This document shows positions 1-8,795 of a stretch of DNA of 64,000 bases, piece by piece. The DNA lies in assembly GCF_000374865.1 (NCBI RefSeq), contig NZ_KB895453.1, forward strand, positions 497,828 through 561,827. Reading direction: 5' to 3'. The notes under the pieces were generated by a model that saw only the letters and a list, made by a program, of their open reading frames with translations, did no database searches and was not told the origin of the DNA. Within the stretch, counting starts at the first letter, position 1. Every line of letters begins with the position of its first letter. Source of the DNA: Arthrobacter sp. 135MFCol5.1 (GTDB lineage: Bacteria; Actinomycetota; Actinomycetes; Actinomycetales; Micrococcaceae). The position numbers and the translations under genes were made by a program.

Positions 1-390
1 GACCTCGTGGCGGCTTTGTCCGCCCGCGGCGTGCAGGGCCGGTTTGCGTTCGTCCTGGCCTCCACCCTGACCCTGCTGCCGGCCATCAGCGCCCGGGAGC
101 GGCGGATCCGCCAGGCCCAGGAGTCGCGGGGGCTGGTAGTGACACGGAACCTCCTGTCCAGGCTTGCCGCGTTCCGGCTCCAGGCTGTCCCCTTGGTCCT
201 GTCCCTGGTGGAGGATGCCGGCACCCGGTCCGCGGCCCTGGAAGCACGGGGACTCAGCAACACCGGACCCCGCACCAGCTACCGGGAAGTGCCCGACTCG
301 CGGCTGCAGCGCACGGCACGGGCCGTCCTGGTGCTGGCGGCCGCGGCGGCGCTGGTGCTGCGGCTGGTACAGGCAGGTGCCAGTGCCTGA
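1..390 (+). CDS. ECF transporter T component (EcfT/CbiQ-like), C-terminal fragment
   Basis: The reading frame is open from the left edge and stops at 388-390, so the N-terminus lies outside the window. What remains (about 129 residues) holds an ARERRIRQAQESRG stretch followed by Leu/Ala-rich helices and a last hydrophobic segment near the C-terminus. The Ala-Arg-Gly pattern (AQESRG, then ALEARG) resembles the coupling helices by which CbiQ/EcfT membrane subunits contact their ATPases. The stop overlaps the GTG start of the fused double ATPase, which supports this role because T and A subunits are normally co-encoded. The substrate cannot be told, as no S component is in view. Confidence 0.75.
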   Translation, partial: DLVAALSARGVQGRFAFVLASTLTLLPAISARERRIRQAQESRGLVVTRNLLSRLAAFRLQAVPLVLSLVEDAGTRSAALEARGLSNTGPRTSYREVPDSRLQRTARAVLVLAAAAALVLRLVQAGASA

Positions 391-1954
391 GCGCCTGAGG
401 GACGCCGACACCGCCGTTCACGGCAACCTCCCGGTCCTGGCGGCCGGCATCCGGTCCTTCACATTCCACGACGACGAAACAGCGGCCCTGCGCGACGTCA
501 CGGTTTCCTTCACGGCAGGTTCCTTCACGGCGATCCTGGGTGCCTCCGGCAGCGGCAAGTCAACCTTGGGCCGCCTGCTCGCTGCGTGGCTGCCGCCGGG
601 TGGCCACGGAGCGCTGGCCGGCTTCCTGGAGCTGTCCGGTTCCCGGCTCGAGTTCGACGGCGGCCCCGACGACCCTCGGATCGATCCCGCCCAGTGGGGC
701 CGGCACGTGGGTTTCGTTCCACAGGATGCAGCCACGGTCCTGTCCACCGTCCGGTCCACCGTGGCCGAGGAACTCGCGTTCGGCCTGGAGAACTCCGGGA
801 TGGAACGTACCGCCATGCAAGCCGCGGTGGGGCGCACCGCAGCGTTGTTGGGCCTGCACGATCAATTGGAACAGGACCCGGCCCGGCTCTCGGGCGGCCA
901 GCTCCGCCGGCTGGCAATCGGCTGCGCCATCATTACCGGGCCGCCGGTGCTGGTCATGGACGAGCCGTTCGCCTCCCTTGACGCGGCCGGCGCCGACGGG
1001 CTCGCCGCTGTGGTGCGGGACCTCCTGGCCCGGGGGACCGCCGTCGTCATCCTTAGCCAGTCCATCGATCCGTTGCTCCTGGAGGCCGGGACGTGGGTGG
1101 TGCTGTCCGGGGGGACCGTCACCGCGAGCGGTCCGCCCGCCGCCATGGGGGCCTGCTCCGGGGTGGTGCCGCCGGCCATCCGCCGCCCCGCCGCCGCGGC
1201 GGCAGCGGTTGCCGGACCCCGTCCCGTGGTGCCGCAGACGGGTACCCCCGCGTTGGAGCTGCGGGGTGTCGACTTCGCGTACCCGGGCGGGCCGGGGGCC
1301 GGCAGGTGGCGGCGAAGAATTGTTCAAGCGGGGCATCCGAATGGCGTTGCACCCGTGCTGCGGGGAGTCGAGCTTGCCGTCCATCCGGGGGAGATCGTCG
1401 CGGTGACCGGACCCAACGGGGCGGGAAAATCCACCCTCCTGCGGCATTTCAACGGACTGCTTCGCCCCAGCGCGGGGTCGGTGCAGGTGCGGGGTGCCAA
1501 CATCTCCGGCGCACCCGTGGGGCGGACGGCGGCCTCGGTGGGCTTGCTGTTCCAGCAGCCCCGCGACCAACTGTTCGAACGGTCCGCCGTGCGGGAGGTC
1601 GGTTTTGGCCTTGACCGCCTGGTGGGTCCGGCCCAGGCAGCCCGCCGTGCTGCGGCGGCGCTGGAGTCAGTCGGGCTGGCAGGCGCTGCGCGCGAACACC
1701 CCGCCGAACTGCCGGCGTCAGCCCAGCGCCTCCTGGCCCTGGCCACCGTCCTGGCGCGCAAGCCGGCCGTCCTGGCACTGGATGAACCCACTGTGGCGCT
1801 GGACGGCGACGGGCTGGCCCTGCTGGATGCAGCCGTCCGCCGGGCAGCCGCGGAAGGCGCCGCCGTCGTGCTGGTTACCCATGACCTGGGCTACGCACGT
1901 TCGGCGGCCCACCGCCTTCTGGCGCTCGACGGCGGCCGCCTGGTTCCTGCCTGA
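383..1954 (+). CDS. ECF-type ABC transporter ATPase, two fused nucleotide-binding domains
   Basis: A 523-residue protein with two ABC ATPase domains in one chain, which would energise an ECF vitamin or metal importer with the upstream T subunit. Domain 1 has Walker A GASGSGKST (53-61), signature LSGGQ (169-173) and Walker B DE (193-194), but the H-loop position reads S-Q-S (Q226). Domain 2 has Walker A GPNGAGKST (343-351), Walker B DE (467-468) and H-loop His500, but the signature is LPASAQ (443-448). GTG at 383 was chosen because AGGCAGG sits 5 bp upstream and the start overlaps the preceding stop; GTG at 377 is the alternative. The asymmetry predicts one working and one degenerate ATP site. 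Confidence 0.88.
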   Translation: MPERLRDADTAVHGNLPVLAAGIRSFTFHDDETAALRDVTVSFTAGSFTAILGASGSGKSTLGRLLAAWLPPGGHGALAGFLELSGSRLEFDGGPDDPRIDPAQWGRHVGFVPQDAATVLSTVRSTVAEELAFGLENSGMERTAMQAAVGRTAALLGLHDQLEQDPARLSGGQLRRLAIGCAIITGPPVLVMDEPFASLDAAGADGLAAVVRDLLARGTAVVILSQSIDPLLLEAGTWVVLSGGTVTASGPPAAMGACSGVVPPAIRRPAAAAAAVAGPRPVVPQTGTPALELRGVDFAYPGGPGAGRWRRRIVQAGHPNGVAPVLRGVELAVHPGEIVAVTGPNGAGKSTLLRHFNGLLRPSAGSVQVRGANISGAPVGRTAASVGLLFQQPRDQLFERSAVREVGFGLDRLVGPAQAARRAAAALESVGLAGAAREHPAELPASAQRLLALATVLARKPAVLALDEPTVALDGDGLALLDAAVRRAAAEGAAVVLVTHDLGYARSAAHRLLALDGGRLVPA

Positions 1955-1986
1955 CCATCCCCGCCCGCAGCGCCTGGTGGGGATGG
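1955..1986. terminator. Possible terminator hairpin between converging genes
   Basis: CCATCCCC at 1955-1962 pairs with GGGGATGG at 1979-1986. It lies between the stop of the ATPase gene and the stop of the converging fad operon. There is no T tract, so this is only a positional argument for termination. Confidence 0.35.
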
Positions 1987-2005
1987 CCAGGTTGGACCGA
2001 AGCGC

Positions 2006-4165
2006 CTAGGCGGGGCGGGACGCCACGCCGGGGGCCAGGAAACGCCGTCCGTTCACACGCTCCGACGCTCCCACCCGGTCCAGGTAAGGCGTGATGCCAC
2101 CGAGGAACAGGGGCCAGCCGGCGCCAAGGATCATGCACAGGTCCACGTCCTCAGGTCCTGCCACGACGCCCTCGTCCACCATCAGGCCAATCTCCTCGGC
2201 CAGTGCATCCTGGACGCGCCGCAGCACCTGCTCCCCGGTGGAGGGGCTGGAGCCGAAGGACAGCAGTTCAAGGGTGGAGGCGGGGATAGCCCGGGTGCCG
2301 TCAGGTGCAGTTTCCCAGAGCGCCTTGACGTTGTTGTCGATGAGCGCAGCCAGGTTGGCGGAGACCGGGAAGCGGTCGCCGAATGCTGCGTGCAGTGACT
2401 CCTGGACGTGCTGTGCCACGGGGAGGCCCACCATGGCCAGGAGCGTGAAGGGGGTCATGGGAAGTCCCATGGGCCGCAAGGCGTTGTCGGCCACCTCGGC
2501 CGGGGTTCCCTCATCGAATACCGCGGTGACCTCTCCCATCAGCCGCAGGAGGATGCGGTTGACCACGAACGCGGCCGCATCCTTGACCAGCACGGCGCTC
2601 TTCTTCAAGGCCTTCGCCAGTTCAAATGCAGTGGCCAGCACGGCGTCGTCTGTCCGCGGGGCGCGGACAACCTCCAGCAGCGGCATCACGGCCACGGGGT
2701 TGAAGAAGTGGAACCCCACCAGGCGTTCCGGGTGCTCCAGGTCCTCGGCCATCGCCGTCACGGACAGGGATGACGTGTTGGTGGCCAGGATGCATTCCGG
2801 CGAGACAATCGCCTCAACCTCCTTGAACACCTGCTTCTTGACGCTGAGTTCTTCGAAGACCGCCTCGATCACGAAGTCCGCATCCGCAAAGGCGTCCTTG
2901 GATACCGAGCCGGTCACCAGCGCCTTGGTGCGGTTGGCAGCGTCCTGGCTGAGGCGTTTCTTGCCCAGCAGCTTGTCCACTTCTGCATGGACGTAGGCCA
3001 CGCCCTTGTCAACGCGGGCCTGGTCGATGTCCGTCAGCACAACGGGCACCTTGAGCTGGCGTGCGAAGAGCAGCGCCAGTTGGCCGGCCATGAGTCCGGC
3101 GCCCACCACGCCCACCTTGGTGACGGGGCGGGCCAGTTTGCGGTCGGGCGCCCCGGCGGGCCGCTTGGCGCGCTTCTGCACCAGGTCCAGGAACGCGTAC
3201 ACGGTGCAGCGGAACTCATCGGTCTGCATCAACTCGGCCAGCGTCTCGCACTCAACGGCGGCGGATTCCGCCGCCGTCATGGTGCGGTTGGCCTCGAGGA
3301 GGTCAAGGACCTTGCCCGGCGCCGGCGACGCGCCCGACGTCTTGGCCTCCACGAACTTGCGGCCGGCCGCAACTGCGGCCTGCCAGCGGGCTTCCACCCC
3401 GGTGGCGGAAGGGTCGACGGCGTTGGCGCGTTCCGGAACGACGTCGCCGGAGATGACGTCCGCGGCCCATGCCAGCGACTGTTCCAGGAAATCCGCGGGT
3501 TCGAAGAGGGCGTCGGCGATGCCCAGCGCGAACGCCTGCGGGCCGGACAGAGTCCGGTTGTTGCTGAGCGGGTTTTCGATCATGACCTTGACGGCGTTCT
3601 CCGGGCCCACCAGGCGGGGGAGGATGTAGACGCCGCCCCACCCGGGAACGAGCCCAAGGAATGCCTCCGGCAGGGCCAGGGCCCCGGCACCGGTGGACAC
3701 GGTGCGGTACGTGGACTGCAGGGCGATTTCCAGGCCACCGCCCAGCGCTGCCCCGTTGATGAAGGCAAAGCTGGGGACGCCAAGGTTGGCCAGGGTGGCG
3801 TAGACGTCGTGGCCCAACTGTGCCATCCACAGGCCGTGCTCACGCTTTTCCAGCGATTTCACCGCGGAGAGGTCCGCACCGGCCACCAGGTAGTGCGGTT
3901 TTCCGGTGACGCCGACGCCCACGATCTCGCCGCGAACAGCACGTTCGCGCAGGCCCTCCAGGGCCGTACCGAGTTCCACCAGCGTGTTGGGGCCCAGGGT
4001 GGTGGGTTTGGTGTGGTCGAGATCGTTATCGAGGGTGATGAGGGCGAATGTGCCAGGTCCCGGCTTGCCGTCCGTGCCCGGAAGGACGATGTCCTGCACG
4101 TAGGAGTGGGTGACAGTTTCGTTGGGGAAAAGATCCGCCAACTTGCGGTAATCTGCGGCGCTCAT
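2006..4165 (-). CDS. 3-hydroxyacyl-CoA dehydrogenase / enoyl-CoA hydratase, FadB/FadJ type
   Basis: A 719-residue bifunctional beta-oxidation enzyme. The N-terminal half is a crotonase-fold hydratase with the oxyanion-hole region FINGAALGGGLEIAL and the segment EAFLGLVPGWGG. The C-terminal half is an NAD-dependent 3-hydroxyacyl-CoA dehydrogenase with GVVGAGLMAGQLAL as the nucleotide-binding loop and FHFFNPVAVMPLLEVV carrying the catalytic His. Together they hydrate enoyl-CoA and oxidise the product to 3-ketoacyl-CoA for the thiolase encoded just upstream. The ATG at 4165 overlaps the thiolase stop by 4 bp and has GAAGGAG upstream, so the pair is translationally coupled. Whether it prefers long or short chains cannot be judged. 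Confidence 0.93.
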   Translation of the reverse strand: MSAADYRKLADLFPNETVTHSYVQDIVLPGTDGKPGPGTFALITLDNDLDHTKPTTLGPNTLVELGTALEGLRERAVRGEIVGVGVTGKPHYLVAGADLSAVKSLEKREHGLWMAQLGHDVYATLANLGVPSFAFINGAALGGGLEIALQSTYRTVSTGAGALALPEAFLGLVPGWGGVYILPRLVGPENAVKVMIENPLSNNRTLSGPQAFALGIADALFEPADFLEQSLAWAADVISGDVVPERANAVDPSATGVEARWQAAVAAGRKFVEAKTSGASPAPGKVLDLLEANRTMTAAESAAVECETLAELMQTDEFRCTVYAFLDLVQKRAKRPAGAPDRKLARPVTKVGVVGAGLMAGQLALLFARQLKVPVVLTDIDQARVDKGVAYVHAEVDKLLGKKRLSQDAANRTKALVTGSVSKDAFADADFVIEAVFEELSVKKQVFKEVEAIVSPECILATNTSSLSVTAMAEDLEHPERLVGFHFFNPVAVMPLLEVVRAPRTDDAVLATAFELAKALKKSAVLVKDAAAFVVNRILLRLMGEVTAVFDEGTPAEVADNALRPMGLPMTPFTLLAMVGLPVAQHVQESLHAAFGDRFPVSANLAALIDNNVKALWETAPDGTRAIPASTLELLSFGSSPSTGEQVLRRVQDALAEEIGLMVDEGVVAGPEDVDLCMILGAGWPLFLGGITPYLDRVGASERVNGRRFLAPGVASRPA

Positions 4166-5442
4166 GCGGTGGCTCCTTCGGAAACGGTGGTGGCGGCGGT
4201 CTGCCCCGAGGGGGCTCCGCTGTAGTCGGGGTGGTGCGGGTTCTCCCAAATCACTGTGCCACCCATTCCCAGTCCCACGCACATGGTGGTGATGCCGTAG
4301 CGCACCGAGGGGTCCTCCTCGAACTGTCGGGCCAGCTGGATCATCAGCCGGACTCCTGATGATGCCAGCGGATGGCCCACGGCGATCGCCCCGCCGTAGC
4401 GGTTGACCCGGGGGTCGTCGTCGGCAATGCCGTAGTGGTCCAGGAAGCTTAGGACCTGCACGGCGAAAGCTTCATTGATCTCGAACAGGCCGATGTCGTC
4501 GATGGTCAGGCCGGCGTTCTTGAGGGCCTTCTCGGTGGCCGGTACCGGTCCGATGCCCATGACCTCGGGTTCCACGCCGGCGTACGCGTAGCTGACCAGC
4601 CGCATCTTTACGGGCAGCCCCAGTTCGGCGGCGGCCTCGGAGGACGCCAGGACAGCGGCTGTCGCGCCGTCGTTCAGCCCGGCGGCGTTTCCGGCGGTGA
4701 CCCTGCCGTGCGCGCGGAAGGGCGTGCGAAGGGATTCGAGGTCCGCCATCGTGGTGCCGGGGCGGGGTGGTTCATCTTTGCTGTGGACGGTCCAGCCCTG
4801 GCCCGGCTTCCGGGCGGCCACCGGAACCAGGTCCGGCTGGATCCTGCCTTCCTGGTAGGCGGCGGCAAGCTTGTCCTGAGAGGCCACCGCGTAGGCATCG
4901 GTACGCTGCTTGGTGATCGCCGGGAACCGGTCGTGCAGGTTTTCGGCGGTGTTGCCCATGTTCAGGGCCGCCGGGTCCACCAGGCGCTCGGACATGAACC
5001 GCGGGTTGGGGTCTGCGCCGGAGCCCATGGGATGGTGGCCCATGTGCTCCACTCCGCCGGCGATCACCACGTCGTAGGCGCCAAAACCGATGCTGCCTGC
5101 CGTCGTGGTCACGGCGGTCATGGCGCCGGCGCACATCCGGTCGATGGCAAAGCCCGGGACTGTGCGCGGAAGCCCCGCCAGCAGCGCGGCGGTCCGGCCG
5201 AGGGTGAGCCCCTGGTCCCCGGTCTGGGTGGTGGCGGCGACAGCTACTTCATCGATCCGCTCCGCCGGAAGGGACGGATTGCGGCGCAGCAGGCCGCGGA
5301 TGCATTTGACGATCAGGTCATCGGCCCGGGTCCCGGCGTAGATTCCTTTCTCGCCGGCCCTGCCGAAGGGTGTGCGGATGCCGTCCACAAAGACGACGTC
5401 GCGGACAGTGCGCGGGGATGCGCCGCTTCCGTGCTGGCTCAC
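4162..5442 (-). CDS. Acetyl-CoA C-acyltransferase (beta-oxidation thiolase)
   Basis: A 426-residue thiolase that cleaves 3-ketoacyl-CoA to acetyl-CoA and a shortened acyl-CoA. The acyl-accepting Cys104 lies in DRMCAGAMTA, followed by NEAFAVQ, the His motif GGAIAVGHPLASSG and the second catalytic Cys in CVGLGMGGT. GTG at 5442 is the preferred start: GAGGAG lies six bases upstream and the protein then begins close to the conserved RDVVFVDGIRTPFG segment; an in-frame ATG further upstream would add an atypical tail. It forms a two-gene operon with the FadB-like gene, and a perfect palindrome at 5518-5533 lies about 75 bp upstream of the start. Confidence 0.94.
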   Translation of the reverse strand: MSQHGSGASPRTVRDVVFVDGIRTPFGRAGEKGIYAGTRADDLIVKCIRGLLRRNPSLPAERIDEVAVAATTQTGDQGLTLGRTAALLAGLPRTVPGFAIDRMCAGAMTAVTTTAGSIGFGAYDVVIAGGVEHMGHHPMGSGADPNPRFMSERLVDPAALNMGNTAENLHDRFPAITKQRTDAYAVASQDKLAAAYQEGRIQPDLVPVAARKPGQGWTVHSKDEPPRPGTTMADLESLRTPFRAHGRVTAGNAAGLNDGATAAVLASSEAAAELGLPVKMRLVSYAYAGVEPEVMGIGPVPATEKALKNAGLTIDDIGLFEINEAFAVQVLSFLDHYGIADDDPRVNRYGGAIAVGHPLASSGVRLMIQLARQFEEDPSVRYGITTMCVGLGMGGTVIWENPHHPDYSGAPSGQTAATTVSEGATA

Positions 5443-5517
5443 GTGTAACTCCTCATCGAGACGTAGCGCCGGATGCATGCCGGAGGACGGCAGCAGCATG
5501 GCGTCGGTTCCACCGAT

Positions 5518-5533
5518 GTTACTCGTGAGTAAC
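5518..5533. promoter_or_regulatory. Palindromic operator candidate upstream of the fad operon
   Basis: GTTACTC and GAGTAAC form a perfect 7-bp inverted repeat around a GT centre, between the RNase D stop and the thiolase start. Size, symmetry and position suit a homodimeric repressor, such as the TetR-family regulators that often control actinobacterial fatty-acid genes. The regulator itself is not in the window. Confidence 0.55.
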
Positions 5534-5560
5534 TTAGGCCGCAAGGGCCGGAGGCCTTGG

Positions 5561-6895
5561 TTACTGGTCGTCCGCGGCGGCAGCGGATTTGGGCTCCCTG
5601 GGCGGCAGCGGCTGCGGGTTCAGGAAAGCCGCCGCGATCAGCGGTGCCGCCAGTTCCACTTGCCACCGGCGGGCACCGAGCGTCTGCAGTTCGGCGGAAA
5701 TGGTTTCCTCCGTGACCTCGGCAGGCGGGCGCCAGGCCACGCGCCGCAGGAAGTCCGGCGTCAGCAGGTTCTCCAGGGGCAACTTCAGTTCCTCGGCCTT
5801 CTCCTGGAGCAGCGGCCGCGCGGTGGCCAGCCGGGCGGCGGCCTCCGGATCCCGGTCTGCCCAGACCCGCGGCGGTGGTGGGGCGTTGGTGGCCAGGTGC
5901 AGGGGAGGCAGGTCCTCGAGGTCCCGCGCGGCGGCAATGCACCGGAGCCAGCGCGGTGCCTCGCGCTGCGCCGCCCGGCCGTGGAAGCCCTTGGTTCCCA
6001 GCAACTGGGGCACCGTGGCGGGCATGGCCTTGGCCGCTGCCACCAGGGCGGAGTCCGGAATGAGACGGCCAGGCGCGACGTCGCGCTTTTGCGCGAGGGA
6101 GTCGCGTTCAAGCCAGAGCTCCCGGACCGCGGCAAGCTGCCGGCGGTCCCGGATCTGGTGCAGGCCTGAGGTCTTCCGCCAAGGATCCACCCGCGGGGGA
6201 GCGATCCCGGCAGCAAGAATGGCGGCGAACTCCTGCTCCGCGTACTCCAGCTTCCCGTCAGCCTGCAGCAGTTCAATGAGTTCCTCGCGCAGCTCCGTGA
6301 GGACCTCGACGTCGAGGGCGGCATAACGCAGCCAGGGTTCGGGAAGCGGGCGGGTGGACCAGTCGGCCGCGGAGTGCTCCTTGGCCAGCCCGAACCCCAG
6401 CAGCTGCTCGATGACGGCGGCAAGGCCCACCCGGGGCAGCCCGGCCAGGCGTGCGGCGAGCTCGGTGTCGAAGAGCTTGTCCGGCCACATGCCAAGTTCC
6501 GAAAGGCAGGGCAGGTCCTGGCTGGCGGCATGCAGGATCCACTCCACACCGCGCAGGGCGTCATTGATGATGCCCAGGTTCCCGAAGGGTTCGGGATCAA
6601 TCAGCCAGGTCCCGGCGCCTTCGCGACGGATCTGGACCAGGAACGCCCGCTGGCCGTAGCGGAATCCGGAAGCGCGCTCGGCGTCCACCCCCGCCGGTCC
6701 GGTGCCGGCGGCGATGGCGGCGGCGCAGCGTTCCAGCCCGGACTGCGTTTCGATGACCAGGGGAACGCCGTCGCGGGGCGAGTCAAGGTCGATGATTTCG
6801 GGGATGGGGCTGTCGAAGCCCTCCACGGTGATATGGGGTGCGGCAGCAGCAGCCGGGACGCCGGCTGTGGTGTTTTCCGGAATGTTTGGGGTCAT
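5561..6895 (-). CDS. rnd: Ribonuclease D (DEDDy 3'-5' exonuclease with HRDC domain)
   Basis: A 444-residue RNase D-type exoribonuclease that trims 3' ends of tRNA precursors and other small RNAs. The four acidic residues are visible: Asp and Glu in GVDAERASG, Asp in HAASQDLPCL, and the Tyr/Asp pair in YAALDVEVL, which makes it the DEDDy subclass. An HRDC nucleic-acid-binding domain follows at about residues 215-300 (starting near LHQIRDRRQLAAVREL), with a C-terminal helical region. The first 25 or so residues are Ala/Pro-rich and probably disordered. DUF3000 lies directly upstream on the same strand with a 39-bp gap, an arrangement recalled from other actinobacteria. Confidence 0.92.
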   Translation of the reverse strand: MTPNIPENTTAGVPAAAAAPHITVEGFDSPIPEIIDLDSPRDGVPLVIETQSGLERCAAAIAAGTGPAGVDAERASGFRYGQRAFLVQIRREGAGTWLIDPEPFGNLGIINDALRGVEWILHAASQDLPCLSELGMWPDKLFDTELAARLAGLPRVGLAAVIEQLLGFGLAKEHSAADWSTRPLPEPWLRYAALDVEVLTELREELIELLQADGKLEYAEQEFAAILAAGIAPPRVDPWRKTSGLHQIRDRRQLAAVRELWLERDSLAQKRDVAPGRLIPDSALVAAAKAMPATVPQLLGTKGFHGRAAQREAPRWLRCIAAARDLEDLPPLHLATNAPPPPRVWADRDPEAAARLATARPLLQEKAEELKLPLENLLTPDFLRRVAWRPPAEVTEETISAELQTLGARRWQVELAAPLIAAAFLNPQPLPPREPKSAAAADDQ

Positions 6896-6934
6896 GGTTT
6901 CCCCAGTTTACCGGGCAGGTCCGTCAAAGCCCGG

Positions 6935-7591
6935 TCAGTTTCGGCGCCGGTGCGGGAGGGCGGTGACGCCGTCGGGGAGCGGCGGCAGCCCGGCGAAGGT
7001 GCACACCATGTCCGACCACGCCTCCAGGTGGGCCTGGACGTCGGAGGAATCCGGTGTCCAGGAGGCCCGGAGTTCGATGTCGATGGAGCCCGGGCGGCCG
7101 GCCAGGGTACCGAAACTTTCGGAGAGGACACGCGTGGCGGTGCCGCCGGCCGCCCGGTAGGCCGCCTTGTGGTTTTCGAGCGCCTCCACCAGCCAGGTCC
7201 AGGCCACGGTCCCCAGCATCTGGTCGTTGCCCATGTCCGGTTCGAGTTCAGCGCGGATATAGGTGACGATGCGGAACTCGCCGTCCCAGACGGCCGAGCC
7301 GTCGGGGTCGTGGAGCAGGATGAAACGCCCCGTGGCGAGTTCCGTTTCGTCCTCGTCCCCCGAGGCCGGGGCCGGGGCCGAGGCGAAGGCCATGGCTGCC
7401 GGGCCGTGCACCGGAGTTGCGGGGGCGCCGGCGCCGGGCGCCATGACTTCGGCGCCCAGAGCGACGGCGAAGGGTGCCAGGCGGGCGGGTGCCGGGATCT
7501 CGGCGAGGCGCAGTTCACTGCGGCACTGTGCCTTCCTGAGGGTTCCCAAGGCATGGACGAAAGCCGGGGGAACCTGGTCAAGTGCGTTCAC
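6935..7591 (-). CDS. DUF3000 family protein
   Basis: A 218-residue protein of the actinobacterial DUF3000 family, whose function is unknown. It has no signal peptide, no membrane segment and no catalytic motif that I recognise. Visible traits are an N-terminal PPAFVHALGTLRKA helix, an Ala/Pro-rich stretch near residues 45-70, and a C-terminal part rich in Trp and acidic residues (VAWTWLVEALENH, LEAWSDMVCTFAGLPPLPDG). GTG at 7591 is the only upstream start in frame and its ribosome site is weak. The gene precedes rnd on the same strand, so co-expression with an RNA-processing enzyme is likely, but that is inference from position only. Confidence 0.75.
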   Translation of the reverse strand: MNALDQVPPAFVHALGTLRKAQCRSELRLAEIPAPARLAPFAVALGAEVMAPGAGAPATPVHGPAAMAFASAPAPASGDEDETELATGRFILLHDPDGSAVWDGEFRIVTYIRAELEPDMGNDQMLGTVAWTWLVEALENHKAAYRAAGGTATRVLSESFGTLAGRPGSIDIELRASWTPDSSDVQAHLEAWSDMVCTFAGLPPLPDGVTALPHRRRN

Positions 7592-7657
7592 CTTGGCAGA
7601 TTACGGGGCCGGACGCGGCACCGCGGGAAGGCTCGCCGTCGCGGGCCGGTCACCCGG

Positions 7658-8767
7658 TCACCCGGTCCGGCCGTCCCGGTAGTCCCGGAGTTCGTGCCGG
7701 ATCGCGGCGGCAAAGGCATCAACGTCCTCCTCCGTGGTGTCGAAGGAGCACATCCACCGGACTTCGCCGGCTGCCTCATCCCAGTCGTAGAAACGGAAGG
7801 AGCCGCGGAGCCGGTCGGCCACGCCGGGGGGAAGGACGGCAAATACGCCGTTCGACTCCGTCTCCTGGGTGGGCCGGACGCCGTCGATGGTGTCGACGGC
7901 GGCGCGGAGCCGGGTGGCCATGGCGTTGGCGTGCGAGGCCGAACGCAGCCACAGGTCGCCTTCGAGCAAGGCGATGAACTGGGCGGACAGGAATCGCATC
8001 TTCGAGGCAAGCTGCATGTCCATTTTGCGCAGGTACACCAGGCCGTGGGCCGCCTCCGGGTTCAGGGCCACCACCACCTCCCCGTAGAGCAGCCCGTTCT
8101 TGGTGCCGCCGAAGGATAGGATGTCGACGCCCGCATCGCTGGTGAAGGCCCGCAGCGGGACGCCCAGGTGGGCGGCCGCATTGGCCAGCCGCGCCCCGTC
8201 CATGTGCAGTTTCATGCCCTTCGCGTGGGCATGGTCGGCAATGGCCCGAACCTCCTCCGGGGTGTAGCAGGTGCCCAGTTCCGTGGTCTGGGTGATCGAG
8301 ACTGCCAGTGGCTGGGCGCGGTGCTCGTCACCCCAGCCCCAGGCCTCCCGGTCGATGAGTTCCGGCGTCAGCTTGCCGTCGGGGGTGGGGACGTGGAGCA
8401 GCTTCAGGCCGCCGATGCGTTCCGGTGCGCCGTTCTCGTCCATGTTGATGTGGGCCGTGGAGGCGCATACCACGGCGCCCCAGCGGGGGAGCAGCGACTG
8501 CAGCGACACCACGTTGGCGCCGGTGCCGTTGAAGACCGGAAAGCATTCGATGCCCGGGCCAAAGTGGTCAACCATCAGTTCGTGCAGCCGCGCGGTGTAG
8601 TCGTCTTCGCCGTAGGAGACCTGGTGCCCTTCGTTGGCGGCGGCCAGGGCTGCCAGGATCTCGGGGTGGACCCCCGAGTAGTTGTCGGAGGCAAACCCGC
8701 GCACGCCGGGGTCGTGCAGCCGCTGCGGGGCGCGTGTTTCTGCTGTTGTCGTCATTGGATTGCTCAC
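7658..8767 (-). CDS. Low-specificity L-threonine aldolase-type PLP lyase
   Basis: A 369-residue fold-type I PLP enzyme of the beta-eliminating lyase / threonine aldolase family, which usually splits L-threonine or related beta-hydroxy amino acids to glycine and an aldehyde. The family start FASDNYSGVHPEIL, the cofactor-binding stretch MKLHMDGARLANAA and the Schiff-base lysine in SFGGTKNGLLYGE are all present. GTG at 8767 lies six bases after TACACT, a good -10 element, which suggests a leaderless transcript; ATG at 8755 is the alternative. It is the last gene of a same-strand unit with an SDR and a DUF6421-like protein, so its real substrate may be something other than threonine. Confidence 0.85.
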   Translation of the reverse strand: MSNPMTTTAETRAPQRLHDPGVRGFASDNYSGVHPEILAALAAANEGHQVSYGEDDYTARLHELMVDHFGPGIECFPVFNGTGANVVSLQSLLPRWGAVVCASTAHINMDENGAPERIGGLKLLHVPTPDGKLTPELIDREAWGWGDEHRAQPLAVSITQTTELGTCYTPEEVRAIADHAHAKGMKLHMDGARLANAAAHLGVPLRAFTSDAGVDILSFGGTKNGLLYGEVVVALNPEAAHGLVYLRKMDMQLASKMRFLSAQFIALLEGDLWLRSASHANAMATRLRAAVDTIDGVRPTQETESNGVFAVLPPGVADRLRGSFRFYDWDEAAGEVRWMCSFDTTEEDVDAFAAAIRHELRDYRDGRTG

Positions 8768-8795
8768 GCTTTCAGTGTAGGGACAGTCGCGGCGG

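Noticed and set aside
6374..8119. A 581-codon plus-strand frame across rnd, DUF3000 and the aldolase gene
   Set aside because: It spans three well-supported minus-strand genes and the predicted protein is compositionally random (Gly/Arg-rich).
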